A stretch of DNA of 64,000 bases. Origin: Verticillium longisporum (taxonomy: Eukaryota; Ascomycota; Sordariomycetes; Glomerellales; Plectosphaerellaceae). The stretch spans positions 2,604,001-2,668,000 of the forward strand of contig JAETXT010000006.1 of NCBI GenBank assembly GCA_019188255.1, given 5' to 3'. The translations under genes were made by a program, and so were the position numbers. The notes under the pieces were generated by a model, which searched no databases, was not told the origin of the DNA, and saw only the letters and a list, made by a program, of their open reading frames with translations. Below are positions 23,382 to 33,781 of the stretch, in pieces (position 1 is the first letter of the stretch; each line of letters starts with the position of its first letter).

Positions 23382-23801
23382 CCTTGCTCATTTGTCCTTG
23401 TACAAGGGACATCCGATGTGATGGTGTGCGCCCCGGGACATGCGATATTTGGCATACTCACTGTGCATGCAGGTTTCCTGGCTCGCGTCGCTTGGCTACC
23501 TTTCTGGTGGGGTGGAAGATGCGCTCCTCGGTTCGGGTCATCGTGATACAGTGCGGCATCCGCGACACAACAGACTGCTTACTTGCTTGTAATATCTGGA
23601 AACCTCCGGCGGCGGCCATACCATTTGAGGCTGCGCAAAGCTGACTGCTGATCCTTTTCTCATCAAATGGATGTCTCGCCGCATCTTAAATCGCCGATGA
23701 TCAATGAAAAGGGGGAGAACAGAAACTTCCCTTGAGATGCGCAAAAATAAGAAAAAGTCTGTTGTCAGAGTTTCTAACTAGGCCAGAATTGTAAGCTCTG
23801 G

Positions 23802-24108
23802 CCAGGCATCCGTCCGGAACTCCGAATAGTTGCATCTCAAAGCAAAACAAGCTGTGATCCGAGCATTGAACAGTCTCCCTGGTCATATCTGAGCCAGCTC
23901 TCACAGCAAAACGTCCCCCCCATTACTAGGCTGCCGTCCGTAACTCCGAACAGCCTTGAGTATGGGGCAAGTAGGGGGTACCGCGAGATCCCCACGAGAT
24001 CCCCAAGAGCGGCGGTCATACCACGAAATCCTGAAGCAGAAAACTCTATTAGCTTATTGCTGCCCCAACACAGCAACGATGTCCAGGCTTCCGCCCGAAA
24101 CTCCGAGC
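23802..24108. repeat. Three degenerate copies of a ~28-bp motif
   Basis: Copies at about 23802-23829, 23926-23952 and 24082-24108 share AGGC, two to three bases, CCGYCCG, one base, then AACTCCGA. Spacings are about 124 and 156 bp. Read on the minus strand they give similar LFGV-DG-L peptides in two frames, which may be coincidental. Confidence 0.7.
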
Positions 24109-24349
24109 GACCACGCCCTGTGAATGAAAATGGATGGTTCACCTCCCGCATCTCGATGCCGACTTTGTACCCTCTGAAAGTGCATGCCCAAGCTGACACT
24201 GTGCTGCGGCTCGGAATGGTGGGGTAGGCTGGTTGGTCACACCTGCCCGGGGATTGGGATCAGGTTAGATCGTCACCCACACCAACAGGCTCCAGTGTCG
24301 CTGCCGAACCAGCCTTCCTCTTCGGTATCGGCGGGAAGGTCGCGTGCTC

Positions 24350-24610
24350 TTAGTCCCGTCGATCGTCCAACGTCGACATCATCTTCAACATGGCGTTCAT
24401 AGCCTCAATATCCATTTCCCCAAACTCCCTATCGGCGTCTGTTTGAACAGCATCACCCAGTATTCCAGTTGATTTGGAGACTATCGGAAGCAACTCCAAC
24501 TCTTCAGTCCAAGCGACGTGGGCAGATCCATCCTCCGTTCCTAAAACGATGCTTCTGACAAACGCCAAAGCTTCCTCGTGGCCGCCCCGCAGCCCGTCGA
24601 CCCCATGCAT
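24350..24610 (-). CDS. Small hypothetical protein or terminal exon (uncertain)
   Basis: The minus frame from ATG 24610 to a stop at 24350 encodes MHGVDGLRGGHEEALAF, then VRSIVLGTEDGSAHVAWTEE and an acidic end with IEAMNAMLKMM; 86 aa. Composition is balanced and unlike the Arg/Ser-rich random frames nearby. A CACAG lies just upstream of the ATG, and a preceding stretch reads CDLANAKHGLQTAIGGW before a GTATCA, so this could be the last exon of a two-exon gene or the remnant of one. No family was recognised. There is no signal peptide or membrane segment. Confidence is low. Confidence 0.25.
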   Translation of the reverse strand: MHGVDGLRGGHEEALAFVRSIVLGTEDGSAHVAWTEELELLPIVSKSTGILGDAVQTDADREFGEMDIEAMNAMLKMMSTLDDRRD

Positions 24611-24862
24611 CCCTGTGAGGCACACCGGATCTGTCGGTAAGCATTAACTGATACCCCAACCTCCTATGGCCGTCTGGAGACCGTGCTTTGCGTTGGCAAG
24701 GTCGCACACAGTATCTATCGCGAGAGCCAAGGTACAAAGGTCAAGGTACAAATGCCAAGAAGCTCAGCGGCCAGTTCGGGAACCTGCTGGGCAGGACAGC
24801 TAAATAGTAGCCCTGTACGTCGGGGCGTCTGGGCAAGAATCTGGATCGAACGCTCGTCTCTC

Positions 24863-24885
24863 CTCTCTCTCTCTCTCTCTCTCTC
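24863..24885. repeat. (CT)n microsatellite
   Basis: A CT run of about 23 nt roughly 245 bp upstream of the PAP2-family start; a pyrimidine tract of this sort is common in fungal promoters and leaders. Confidence 0.85.
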
Positions 24886-25129
24886 CGCTGCCGCTGCTCT
24901 CCGCTGGATCTGCATCTGTCTTTTGTCCACGGACACTCGTGTCGATTCGCAAGTCGTACCTGAAGCTTCTTGTGCGCTTTTGTCTTCTCGTGGCCTTCGA
25001 CAGCGTGGCATCGACCCGAACCCTCGTAGCAGCACATCATCGACAAGAGCTTGGTCATTTCGATTCCGGCATACTCAAACTGATAGCACCAGCGCCCTTC
25101 CAGCCTTCCACCCTATAATAGGTCCCAAC

Positions 25130-26591
25130 ATGGGCATCGGTGCAGCTGCCGAACCCTTGGTGGTCGTCACTCTTCTCTTTGGAGGAGCGTGGTTCAACCG
25201 TAGCATTGGCCGCGATGACGCCTACGATATCCAAGGGTGGACGGACAGGACAGTTGGACAGAGCGAGATCAAAAAGTCGGACGACCATGGCAGCCCCCGC
25301 CAATCTGGTAGCATGACACCAAAGTCCGAAGACTCGCTCCTCTCCAGTTCCCCCACTCTAGGCCTGCCAGAAGAGCCCTTGCGCCGCGTCAGGAAGATCA
25401 AGTTTCTGAAGTACGAGCGCCGCATCACTACTCCCAACACCAGGATACACAAGAATCGTCTCCTCAGCCGGCTGCTACGAAAGTTTCCCTTCCTTGTGGA
25501 GGCCTGGTACTGGGCGCTCAGCTACTGGGTAAGCTCTTGCTGCAAGTCGACGGCGGCTCACAAAGAAGCAGATCAGTGACCTTCAGGTGTACCATGTCGG
25601 CCGCGCCATTACTGCGCTCACTCTTGTGGAAGGGACTGTTCACGTCGCTCGCAGACACGCCCTACAGGTTATTCATGTCGAGCAAAGCCTGCACATCTTC
25701 ATCGAGATTCCTATCCAGAAGTTCTTCCTCCAGTACCCTACCCTGATGCATTGGATCAACCGTATATACTCCTTCATCCATATTCCGGGCACCATCCTTT
25801 TCCTCGTTGTGCTGTTCTACCTCACCACCACTCGCCGTCGCCGCGCCATCTCCTCCAAGAGAAACGGCAATGACGCCCCCGTCTTGAGCTCCGCCGGCCC
25901 TGCTCTGTACGAGGCCCGCCGCCGCACCATGGCTACCTGCAACCTGCTCGCCTTTGTCGTCTTCACCCTCTGGCCTTGCATGCCACCACGTCTACTCAGC
26001 GACCCTACGTACGATGGCCCAGATGCTGAGGAGTCCAAGAGCTTCGGATTCGTCGACACAGTTCACAGCAGCACAGGCGAGAGCAGCGTCTGGACAACCA
26101 ACAAATTCTGCAATCAATATGGTGCGTCACCTCTGTCGCCCCGATCATGAACATCATAAGCCCTCTTCACTATCACGTGCCTGTAGCATGAGTCGAAGAA
26201 AAGAGCTAACATTCAAAACCCAGCCGCTATGCCATCCCTCCACTTTGGCTACTCACTCCTCATCGGACTCACGATTGCCACACTTCCAATAGCCAACCTG
26301 CGCACCCGCTCATGGAAGCGCATCGCCATCATGGCACTTGGCATGTCGTACCCTGCGCTCATCCTGACAGCCATTGTCGCCACTGCAAATCACTTTGTGC
26401 TCGATGCCGTGGCTGGTGCGGTCGTCTGCGGCATTGCATGGCACGCGAACGGCATCTTATTGAATCTTTTGCCGCTCGAAGACTACTTCCTCTCAGCGCT
26501 ACGGATGCACAAACCCATCAGCTGGACGGACCCCGAAGTGTCAGTCAACGTTGGGAGTTGGAATCCTGGCTCTGTCGTTGAACAGGTATAA
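25130..26591 (+). CDS. PAP2-superfamily membrane protein (Aur1/inositolphosphotransferase-like)
   Basis: Three exons: 25130-25528, 25587-26121 and 26224-26591, with introns of 58 and 102 nt; 433 aa. Start MGIGAAAEPLVVVTLLFGG, a hydrophobic segment. About six membrane helices are evident (e.g. IPGTILFLVVLFYL, ATCNLLAFVVFTLW, IAIMALGMSYPALILTAIVA). The second splice creates QYAAMPSLHFGYS, the P-S-L-H motif of PAP2/Aur1 phosphatases, and ANHFVLDAVAGAVV supplies the catalytic H-x-x-x-D. This points to lipid phosphate or phosphoinositol transfer in an internal membrane; Aur1-type sphingolipid synthesis is one possibility, not proven. An alternative last intron, 26586-26710, with a strong pyrimidine tract, would replace the terminal Val with an ILQQEGLARIPQF tail ending at 26776. 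Confidence 0.85.
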
Positions 26592-27795
26592 ACTGCTTTG
26601 CTACGAAATTTCGAAGATACATCCAGCCAGCGTCCACAGCAATTGCTTGGAGGCGTTGCTGATTTTCGCTTTGAACTCTCTCCTCTCGGTCCTCATCTCT
26701 TACTCCCTAGATTCTGCAACAAGAAGGCTTAGCGAGAATACCCCAGTTCCAGCATAAGGAGGAAGTTATTGTTTAATGCAGCTGACGCAACTTGTTGCTT
26801 GGCGTTTCGTTACCGAATTCAATTCTTTTCGCAGGTTCGCAGGCATCGTACACTCTTCGAAACATCTATTTACAGGACCAAAGCCCATGATACATTGGGG
26901 AATCCTTCTGCTGCACAACCAATTCTCATTTAAGCCGCTTCAAGCCCGTCGTTGATCTCCTGCAGGTGTGTCCAGCCGCATCCACGTTGCATAGTCCGGC
27001 GGGCCTGAGAGAGTCGGCGTCGGCAAGCTCGGCGCATGATTTGGCGAGTGCCAGATATCCATGACATCAGATTGCTCGCAGCCGCGCGAAGGAGGCGGGT
27101 GCAGCTTGTTATGGAGCCGAGAAACAGAGGGCGATCTTGCTGCACTCACGACGATTATCTCGCAACTAGTAGGGTGATTACAGCTCATAACGAGTGAAAG
27201 GTAACATGAAGACGGCCAGGTCTTTAAGTAACAGGTCGCTGTGGGCGGTCACGCTGGGTGCCGTACAGCCGAAGAATCAAAGAACTGCGACGTATATGTA
27301 GTCTTTGAGGCTAGGTCGCTCCAACATATGTACTGCAGATCAAACTGCGGCGAATCGGTTGAAGGGCACCGTCGCGAGGGTGACAAGGGGGTCACTGTTT
27401 GGTCCGACGGCCGAAGACGGAGAAATTGGCCGCACAGAATCCTCCACGTGAGGGAAATCAAGCCGAAATACCCTCATCGACGAGAAGAAATGGCCCCTGT
27501 CACCTTCCCCATACCATACCCCAGATCTTGTCCCGCTCCAATCCCCCGCACCGCCAAGTTGGACATCGCGGGTGTCGATCTGCTCGGTTCCCATTAGCCC
27601 GTAAAGCGACGTGATCCCAAAATGGAGGTCTGCTCCCCGTCGGCGATATTGCCCCCCCGCACTTGATGAACGTTATAATTTGAGAATCTGCCAGTGGGAT
27701 AGCATGATGGGTTTTATTTTTCTCATTCGGAGAAGCTAGCACAGCCTTTTCCGATCTGAAGACGGCTTCCAATCGAGCCTACGGTTCCAGTCAAG
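26592..27795. other. Intergenic, PAP2 gene to PL4 lyase
   Basis: About 1.2 kb. It may contain the alternative PAP2 last exon at 26711-26776. Minus-strand frames at 26940-27188 (~80 codons) show no domain. The right part is the PL4 promoter; no clear TATA box was chosen. Confidence 0.45.
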
Positions 27796-29886
27796 ATGCG
27801 TCTCGCCGGATTGAAATCGGCCGCTCTCTTCGCCGGAGCTGCCACGGCACTGAAAGCCGCCGAAAATGCGACTCACTACACGCTGCAAAATGAGAGGCTG
27901 TACGTGGCTGTTGGCAAAAGCAACGGCCAGGTTGTCGACTTGAGCCTGGACAATGTCGACCTTCTGGGACCTGTCAGCGGCAACTCCGGTAAAGGTCCGT
28001 ATCTCGACTGTTCCTGCATCCCCACAGGTTTCTGGACGCCCGGCGGCACCGCCAAGTACCAGCTCGTCGAAGGTGTCGACTCGACGGGCACCCCTACGGC
28101 GGCATCATTATGGGCGACACGTACGCTCCGACCAACCAGTCACTGTACCAGTACTGGTTCCTGCGCGGCGAGGAGACGGGCCTCCATGTCTTCTCTCGCG
28201 TCACCTACTTCAACGAAACGACGCCCTTCCTGCGCGGTCTCGGAGAGCTGCGCACCCTCTTCAGGCCCAATACGAACCTGTGGACCCATCTAGTTGGCAG
28301 CGAGGACAATTGGGCTCCCAAAGTGTCGGCCGCTGGGAATGCGGCCGGTGTCACGGTCCAGGACGCGACCACCTACGTAGGCAACACGCCTAATGCTCCT
28401 AACGCCTGGCAGCATTCGGATTACTTTACCAAGTACACATTTGCCGAACTCTGGCGCAACCATGACGTTCACGGACAGTACGCCGACGGCAGCACATCGC
28501 CCGATGGCAACACGTACGGTGCTTGGCTCGTTCACAACACACGTGAGACGTACTATGGTGGTCCGCTACACTCGTGAGTGACGTCCTCGATTGTCTTCCC
28601 TGAATCACACTCTGGTTTCTTGGTGATAGCCTTTTTGACCATGTCTGACCTGTTACAGTGACCTCGTCGTTGACGGAATCGTCTACAACTACATGGTCTC
28701 CGGCCACCACGGCGCTCCCGTGCCTAACATCACGCACGGCTTCGACCGCACGTTTGGGCCGCAGTTCTACTACTTCAACCAGGGTGGCCCGAAGACTTCG
28801 CTTCAAGACCTGAGGCAAGATGCCGCACAATACGCCGATCCCGAGTGGAATGCCGAGTTCTACGACAGCATTGCCAAGCATGTGCCCAACTACGTACCAA
28901 CATCGCAGCGCACTACTTTTACGGCCAACATCAAGCTGCCGCGTGGTGCCAAGCGAGTCATTGCCGTTCTGTCCGAGAACAAGCAGGACTTCCAGCTCAA
29001 CGTGTTCGACACCAAGTCCCTCCAGTACTGGGCCGAGGTCGGATGCAATGGCAAGATCAGGATTCCCCGCGTCAAGGAGGGCACTTACCGACTGACCGTC
29101 TACGCGGACGGCGTGTTTGGCTGGTTCATCCAAGACGATGTCAAGGTCTCGTCGACCGAGCCGCACGGTCTCGGCGGCGGCAGCGGTGCTCTCGAGTGGA
29201 AGGAAGAGTCCGCAGGCAAGGAGATCTGGCGCATCGGCAAGCCCGACAAGTCGGCGGGCGAGTACCGCCACGGCTACGCCCTGGACACGTCAAAGCCGCT
29301 GCAGCCGGAGCAGTACCGCATCTACTGGGCGCACTGGGACTTCCCGACCGACTTCCCCGAAGGCGTCAACTACAAGGTCGGCGAGAGCAAGGCCGACGTA
29401 GACTTCAACTACATCCACTGGAGCGTCTTCGGCGGCCGCGGCAACTCGGTGCGCCCGGAGCAGGTCCGCGACAAGATCAACAACTGGACCGTCGAGTTTG
29501 ACCCCGACCGCCACCAGCTGCAGAGGGCCAAAGCACCGACGCTGACGGTGCAGCGCGCCGGCGCCAAGCCGTCCAACGGCAACAACAAGTGGGGCGGCAT
29601 CCTGCCGGGCGAGAAGTACAGTAACCTGCCGTACACTGTCGCGCTCATCGGCGTCGAGGAGGAGACCTGGGTCATCCCGTACTGGCGGTCCGGGTCGTGC
29701 GGCGTGCGCAGCGCCGTCGTCTGCCAGAACATTGAGTACAAGTTCCGCTTCTCGGCTGCGCATCTCGAGGAGGGCGCCAACAAGTTCATCCTCAGCCTGC
29801 CGTACAACGCCACGAATACCGAGGGGGCGTTGCTCGTCAACGCGCTGTATGTGCAGTATGATGCACTGCGATTCGAGCTCGAGTAG
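27796..29886 (+). CDS. Secreted rhamnogalacturonan lyase, polysaccharide lyase family 4; apparent 1-nt frameshift
   Basis: Two exons, 27796-28573 and 28659-29886 (85-nt intron, GTGAGT...ACAG), about 668 aa if one base is added. It has a signal peptide (MRLAGLKSAALFAGAATALK). The N-terminal lyase domain carries GPYLDCSCIPTGFWTPG, YQLVEGVDSTGTP, then, in a different frame, YGGIIMGDTYAP, LRTLFRPNTNLWTH, QDATTYVGNTPN and NTYGAWLVHNTRETYYGGP. The splice gives LHSDLVVDGIVYNYMVSGHH. FnIII-like and carbohydrate-binding-like domains follow (IPRVKEGTYRLTVYADGVFG; VIPYWRSGSCGVRS), a normal PL4 layout. The frame break is exactly at a CCCC run (28091-28094); family alignment expects GTPYGG with no gap. 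It would cleave the rhamnogalacturonan I backbone of pectin outside the cell. Convergent with a Zn2Cys6 regulator. Confidence 0.9.
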
Positions 29887-30167
29887 GCTGTCTGTCATGC
29901 CAGCAGTGTTGGCATTTTTGTTTTGTGGTACATAAGAGGCCATTGTTACATGAAGGGTTAACTAAAAATGAATGGAAATATCGTCCTTTGACAGATTTGG
30001 ATGGTGTTGATCGAAATGCTCCTCTTTTGGTAGTTGTTGCTCCACCGTTGAAGAGGTAGGAATAAGCACCCGTAACCTGGTGTACATTGACAAGAACGCC
30101 CTGAAAAAGTATGTTGCTTCGCCATCGAAATCGTTATGAGCTTCCAACCATCTGCGCCATTCTTCAA

Positions 30168-32006
30168 TTACAGCAACGCTGACCGACAAGCAAAGTGTGG
30201 CACCAACACGCTGGAGCTGAACACGTATGACAGCTTGTCTATGTAATCAACCTCCCGATCGTCATCGGAGGCGAGATCATCTTGCGTCCACAAAGCGTGC
30301 AGCAGCCATCGCACGGACCGTAGGTCTCTATCGCGTCCGCGATCGTTGGCCGCCCCGAGCAGATCCAGAACACGAACCCTCGCCTCGTCAGTGCGAGCTT
30401 CGCTGCCAAGGATGAGGAGCGGCAGTGGCCTTTCGCAGCTGCTGATGAGGCTCGTCATGCGCAGCCCTCGTTCTACCAGCAAAGGGATGTCTGATTCTGG
30501 TACGACAGACTCGCCCGTCACGCGACTCATGTAGATGATGGTCGATATTCGGTATGCCTCCGCTTTAGCTCTTCGTACCTTCGCCACAGCATCTCCCGTC
30601 ATCTGATCTCCTAAGGTCCGCACCTGGTGTCCCAGTTCTCTCACGCGTGTCCTGTACTGGGTTGTCCGGGCTGCTCTGTCGTGTCGCGGCACTAACTCGG
30701 CTACGACGCTTGATAGCACATTCAAAGGTTCGAACATGATGTTGTGTCTGAGGCCTTCTTTCATGCAATGGGCACTGGTATCGAGGAGTGTGTCATTCAC
30801 TGTTGTCCAAGGGTTGTGCGTCGGTTTTGTGTACTCCGCCGCATCGTCCTTCGCCTCCTGTCTGGGCTCTCTCCAGTGGCGCAGGCTGAAGCGAGCGAGC
30901 AGACCATGGTAGTAGACCCACTCTAATATTGAGCCGCCATCGGTGATGGAACAGAAAGCAGCCGTGGAATGACTGCGGACAATGCTCGTGGCGCCTCGGA
31001 GGTAGAAGAGCCATTGATTGGTGGTTTCCGCAGTCTGTTGTGTCTAGATTTGAAGTCTGTACGTCAGTCAATCTTCCGAAGAACTATGCATAACCATGCG
31101 GCTCAGCCTGAGAACGTTTGATCCTTCATCACTCAAAGGCGGGTTTGGGGACGCGAAGTATCGAACCAACCTCGAAGACGCTGAGCACCATACTGGCTGC
31201 TACGTGCTGGACTGCGATCTTCACATCGGTCGCCTGACTGACGGATTTACTGAGGGCCCGTAGAGCCGACAGCTTCATTTCCTCCGCCCTTAAACCGTGG
31301 CCGTGGCGATAAAGAGCAGAAAGGCCAGCAGTGCTCGCTGCAGGGCTGAAGTAGATGACGAGCCATCTGACAGCGCGATTCTTTGGAGTGCGAGGCCCAG
31401 CGGCTGCGCGCTGAAGGTTACCATCTTTTCGGAAAGGCAATGTTGGTCTGCGCCATGTCAGCATTTATGAAAACATCTAACGACCAAACCGAAAACCACA
31501 ACCAGAGTCAAGTTACTGACAGTAGTACAGGAGATCCATCTCCGGCGCGGTCAACCCGGAGGAAGACCATGACAGCGGGTATTGGGGGCTGGGCGTAATG
31601 GACCCCTGTCGTGATTTGAGGGATGCACAGAGTCGCATGTCCCATGAAGAGACATTTATCATGTGAAAAGGCCCTGGAGATTTATGGTTCTCCTTGCGGC
31701 CTCCCATGGAGTGAGTGCTTCTGCTCACGATGAGGCGCTTCTTGTTGCCGTCTTTCGGCCAAGACAACCGAATCCCGTAGCCTTGACATTTTCTATTCGA
31801 CCGAATGCAGTTGCTGCATTGTGGAAAAACACGGTCACAGCTGATTTTGCGCTCTACACGGGTGAGTTTTACTGCGTTCAACAGGCCCCAGCCTGCCACG
31901 CAGAGGGGCCATAACAGGACATGGTATCCGTACCTATGCAGGTTCCGCACCGCTTCTTGGAGGAAATCCCGGCGCTGTCAGATTCGAGATGATGTTTCGG
32001 CTTCAT
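30168..32006 (-). CDS. Zn2Cys6 transcription factor (Fungal_trans_2 type); apparent 1-nt frameshift
   Basis: Four exons: 32006-31934, 31853-31521, 31447-31171 and 31043-30168; introns 80, 73 and 127 nt. About 519 aa if one base is added. The first splice builds the DNA-binding cluster CGTCIERKISCDRVFPQC, then SNCIRSNRKCQGYG, a complete C-x2-C-x6-C zinc cluster. The regulatory half (MDLLYYYQHCLSEKMV, LQRIALSDGSSS, EEMKLSALRAL, IQHVAA-like VQHVAASMVLSVFE, TTNQWLFYLRGATSI, EWVYYHGLLARFSL) fits fungal regulators of this class. The second intron uses a GTCAGT donor. The frame breaks at TTT (31320-31322 as AAA on the plus strand), between SALQRALLAF and SALYRHGHG. It is convergent with the PL4 lyase and divergent from an SDR, so control of either neighbour is possible (inference). 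Confidence 0.85.
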
Positions 32007-32713
32007 AGCGACGGACGACGACGTCACTTGCTCTGTAAAATCCATATAATGTCATGTAGCGAGCGGAAAATCATGGTGGTTCGCAAAAAGATGCCTGTTA
32101 TAACTTGCTTGTCTCAAGGTACGATAGAGGGGTTGATTTCTAAGCACATGGTGGTGATGCCTCCAAGCTGACGGTCCCACGCTGACCCCTGCACCACAGC
32201 GGTCATGCCAGCGGGCCAAGGAATAGCGCCTCAAGACCGCATTGGGTGCTTAGACGTTGTGCAAGATAGGTGCTGGCAACTTTTTGCGAAGCGAATGGAC
32301 CAGTCATGAGCACTACAGCAAAACTGTGGCGGGAGACGCCAAATACCGCGACGAGAATTGTCTGGTGGCACCATTGTTGCGAACTTGAAAACACGTGCCG
32401 GTCAGATTGATCGGTCAAAATGCCTTGTGAAGGCACGCAAAGTCCGCAGCAAGTTTTTGCGATTCTGCGATCTCACAAACAGAACATTACCAAGCAGCTT
32501 CGATTTCAAACCGTCGCCGTGCTCGCCGAAGCTGGTGAACACGTTACGATGTTCAATTGTGTATATAAAGTCGGTGCCTAGGTAGCCAGGTGCTGAAGTT
32601 CCGTCTCTATCCTGTATCAAATCGTCTCATGCCGAATAGTTCCCTCACAGGTACAAGCCGACTTCAAGATTTAAAGAAAGAGTTTCTACCGTGAAACAGA
32701 TAAAAACACAACA
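32007..32713. other. Divergent promoter region, Zn2Cys6 regulator (-) and SDR (+)
   Basis: About 0.7 kb between divergent starts, with a TATA-like element facing the SDR near 32562. No gene was seen. Confidence 0.5.
32562..32569 (+). promoter_or_regulatory. TATA-like element of the SDR gene
   Basis: TATATAAA-type sequence (GTATATAAAG) about 145 bp upstream of the SDR ATG, a usual position when the leader is ~100 nt. Confidence 0.5.
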
Positions 32714-33781
32714 ATGCCTTCCTACCTCATCACTGGCGTCAACCGCGGTATCGGTGTAAGGCTGCCATCATCAGCGAGTTTCGGCCGTGAAGCTTCAAGA
32801 ACTAACTCTGTTGTTTAGTGGGGTTTCTTGCAGCACCTCTCTGCTGATACCCACAACACCGTCATTGGCACAGTTCGCAACAAGGCTGCTACAGAGAAGC
32901 GAGTCGCCGAAGAGCTTGATGGCAGAGCCAACATCCACATCCTAGAGGTTGAGCTGACTGATTACGAAAGCATCAAGGTGAGTCTCTGTTGCGGGCGACA
33001 TGCAAATGGAGACCCGGGAAGCGGCTAACACCTTCAGGCTTCCGTTGGAGAGGTCACCAAGTTGACGGGTGGCAAACTGGACTATCTCATTGCCAACGTT
33101 GGGTTTATCTCAGATTGGTCATCCGTATTCTCGCTTGGCAAGCTGTAAGTACCATCCCCTGCCCATGTGCTTTTCGAAGAACTTGTACATCATGGCCGGG
33201 CAACGGCATGGCTGATGATATCTGTCAGTGGCCAGAGCCCCAAGGAGCTAGAGGACGACCTCATCTACAGCTTCAAGGTGAATGCTGTGGGACCTGTTCA
33301 TCTTTTCAACCTCTATCTGCCCCTGATCTTGAAGGGAGATGCCAAGAAGGTCATTGCAATTACTTCGGGCATGGCTGATCTGGACTTGATCAACGACTAT
33401 CGGATCGACGTGGCTGGTCCTTACTCCATCAGCAAAGGCGCTCTAAACGTGGCGGTTTCCAAATTTCACGCGCAGTATGCCGATCAGGGCGTTTTGTTCA
33501 TGGGAATATGCCCTGGCACAGTCGAGACTGGCCATTATGACGATTGTAAGTCATGGTACCAATATGCTTCAGTAAGTGCTAACGGCCGTCAAGTGAGCGA
33601 AGAGGCACAGGATGGCGCCATGAAGTTGACAGAAAAGTTCAACAAGTACGCACCTGGCACTAAGCCCAAGACTCCGGAGGCAGCTGTCGTGAAGGTCTTG
33701 GAAGTGGTATACGGATCGAGCCTCGAGAATGGGCGTGGTGGAGCCTACATCTCTCACCTGGGTACCAAAAGATGGCTCTGA
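32714..33781 (+). CDS. Short-chain dehydrogenase/reductase (classical SDR)
   Basis: Five exons: 32714-32755, 32819-32977, 33038-33144, 33229-33545 and 33594-33781; 270 aa. The cofactor motif TGVNRGIG is split by the first intron. DYLIANVG supplies the central N-A-G-type motif, ITSGMAD the catalytic serine region and YSISK the Y-x3-K pair. C-terminal QYADQGVLFMGICPGTVETGH is typical. The last intron (33546-33593, 48 nt) has GTAAGT, a GCTAAC branch site and an AAG acceptor and is a multiple of three without a stop, so the retained form would add 16 residues in frame. The enzyme probably acts on a small carbonyl or alcohol in the cytosol; the substrate is unknown. It shares its promoter with the Zn2Cys6 regulator. 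Confidence 0.85.

Larger units (their letters stand above)
21947..25129. other. Gene-poor region with degenerate repeats and poly(T)
   Basis: About 3.2 kb with no confident gene. It holds a 28-nt poly(T) run near 23354-23381, a three-copy degenerate repeat between 23802 and 24108, a (CT)n tract at 24863-24885 and a possible small gene at 24350-24619 (listed separately). The 264-codon plus frame at 22752-23546 runs through the poly(T) as poly-Phe and is not believed. Confidence 0.5.

Noticed and set aside
22752..23546. 264-codon plus frame in the gene-poor island
   Set aside because: It passes through the poly(T) tract as poly-Phe and has no motif; most likely chance.
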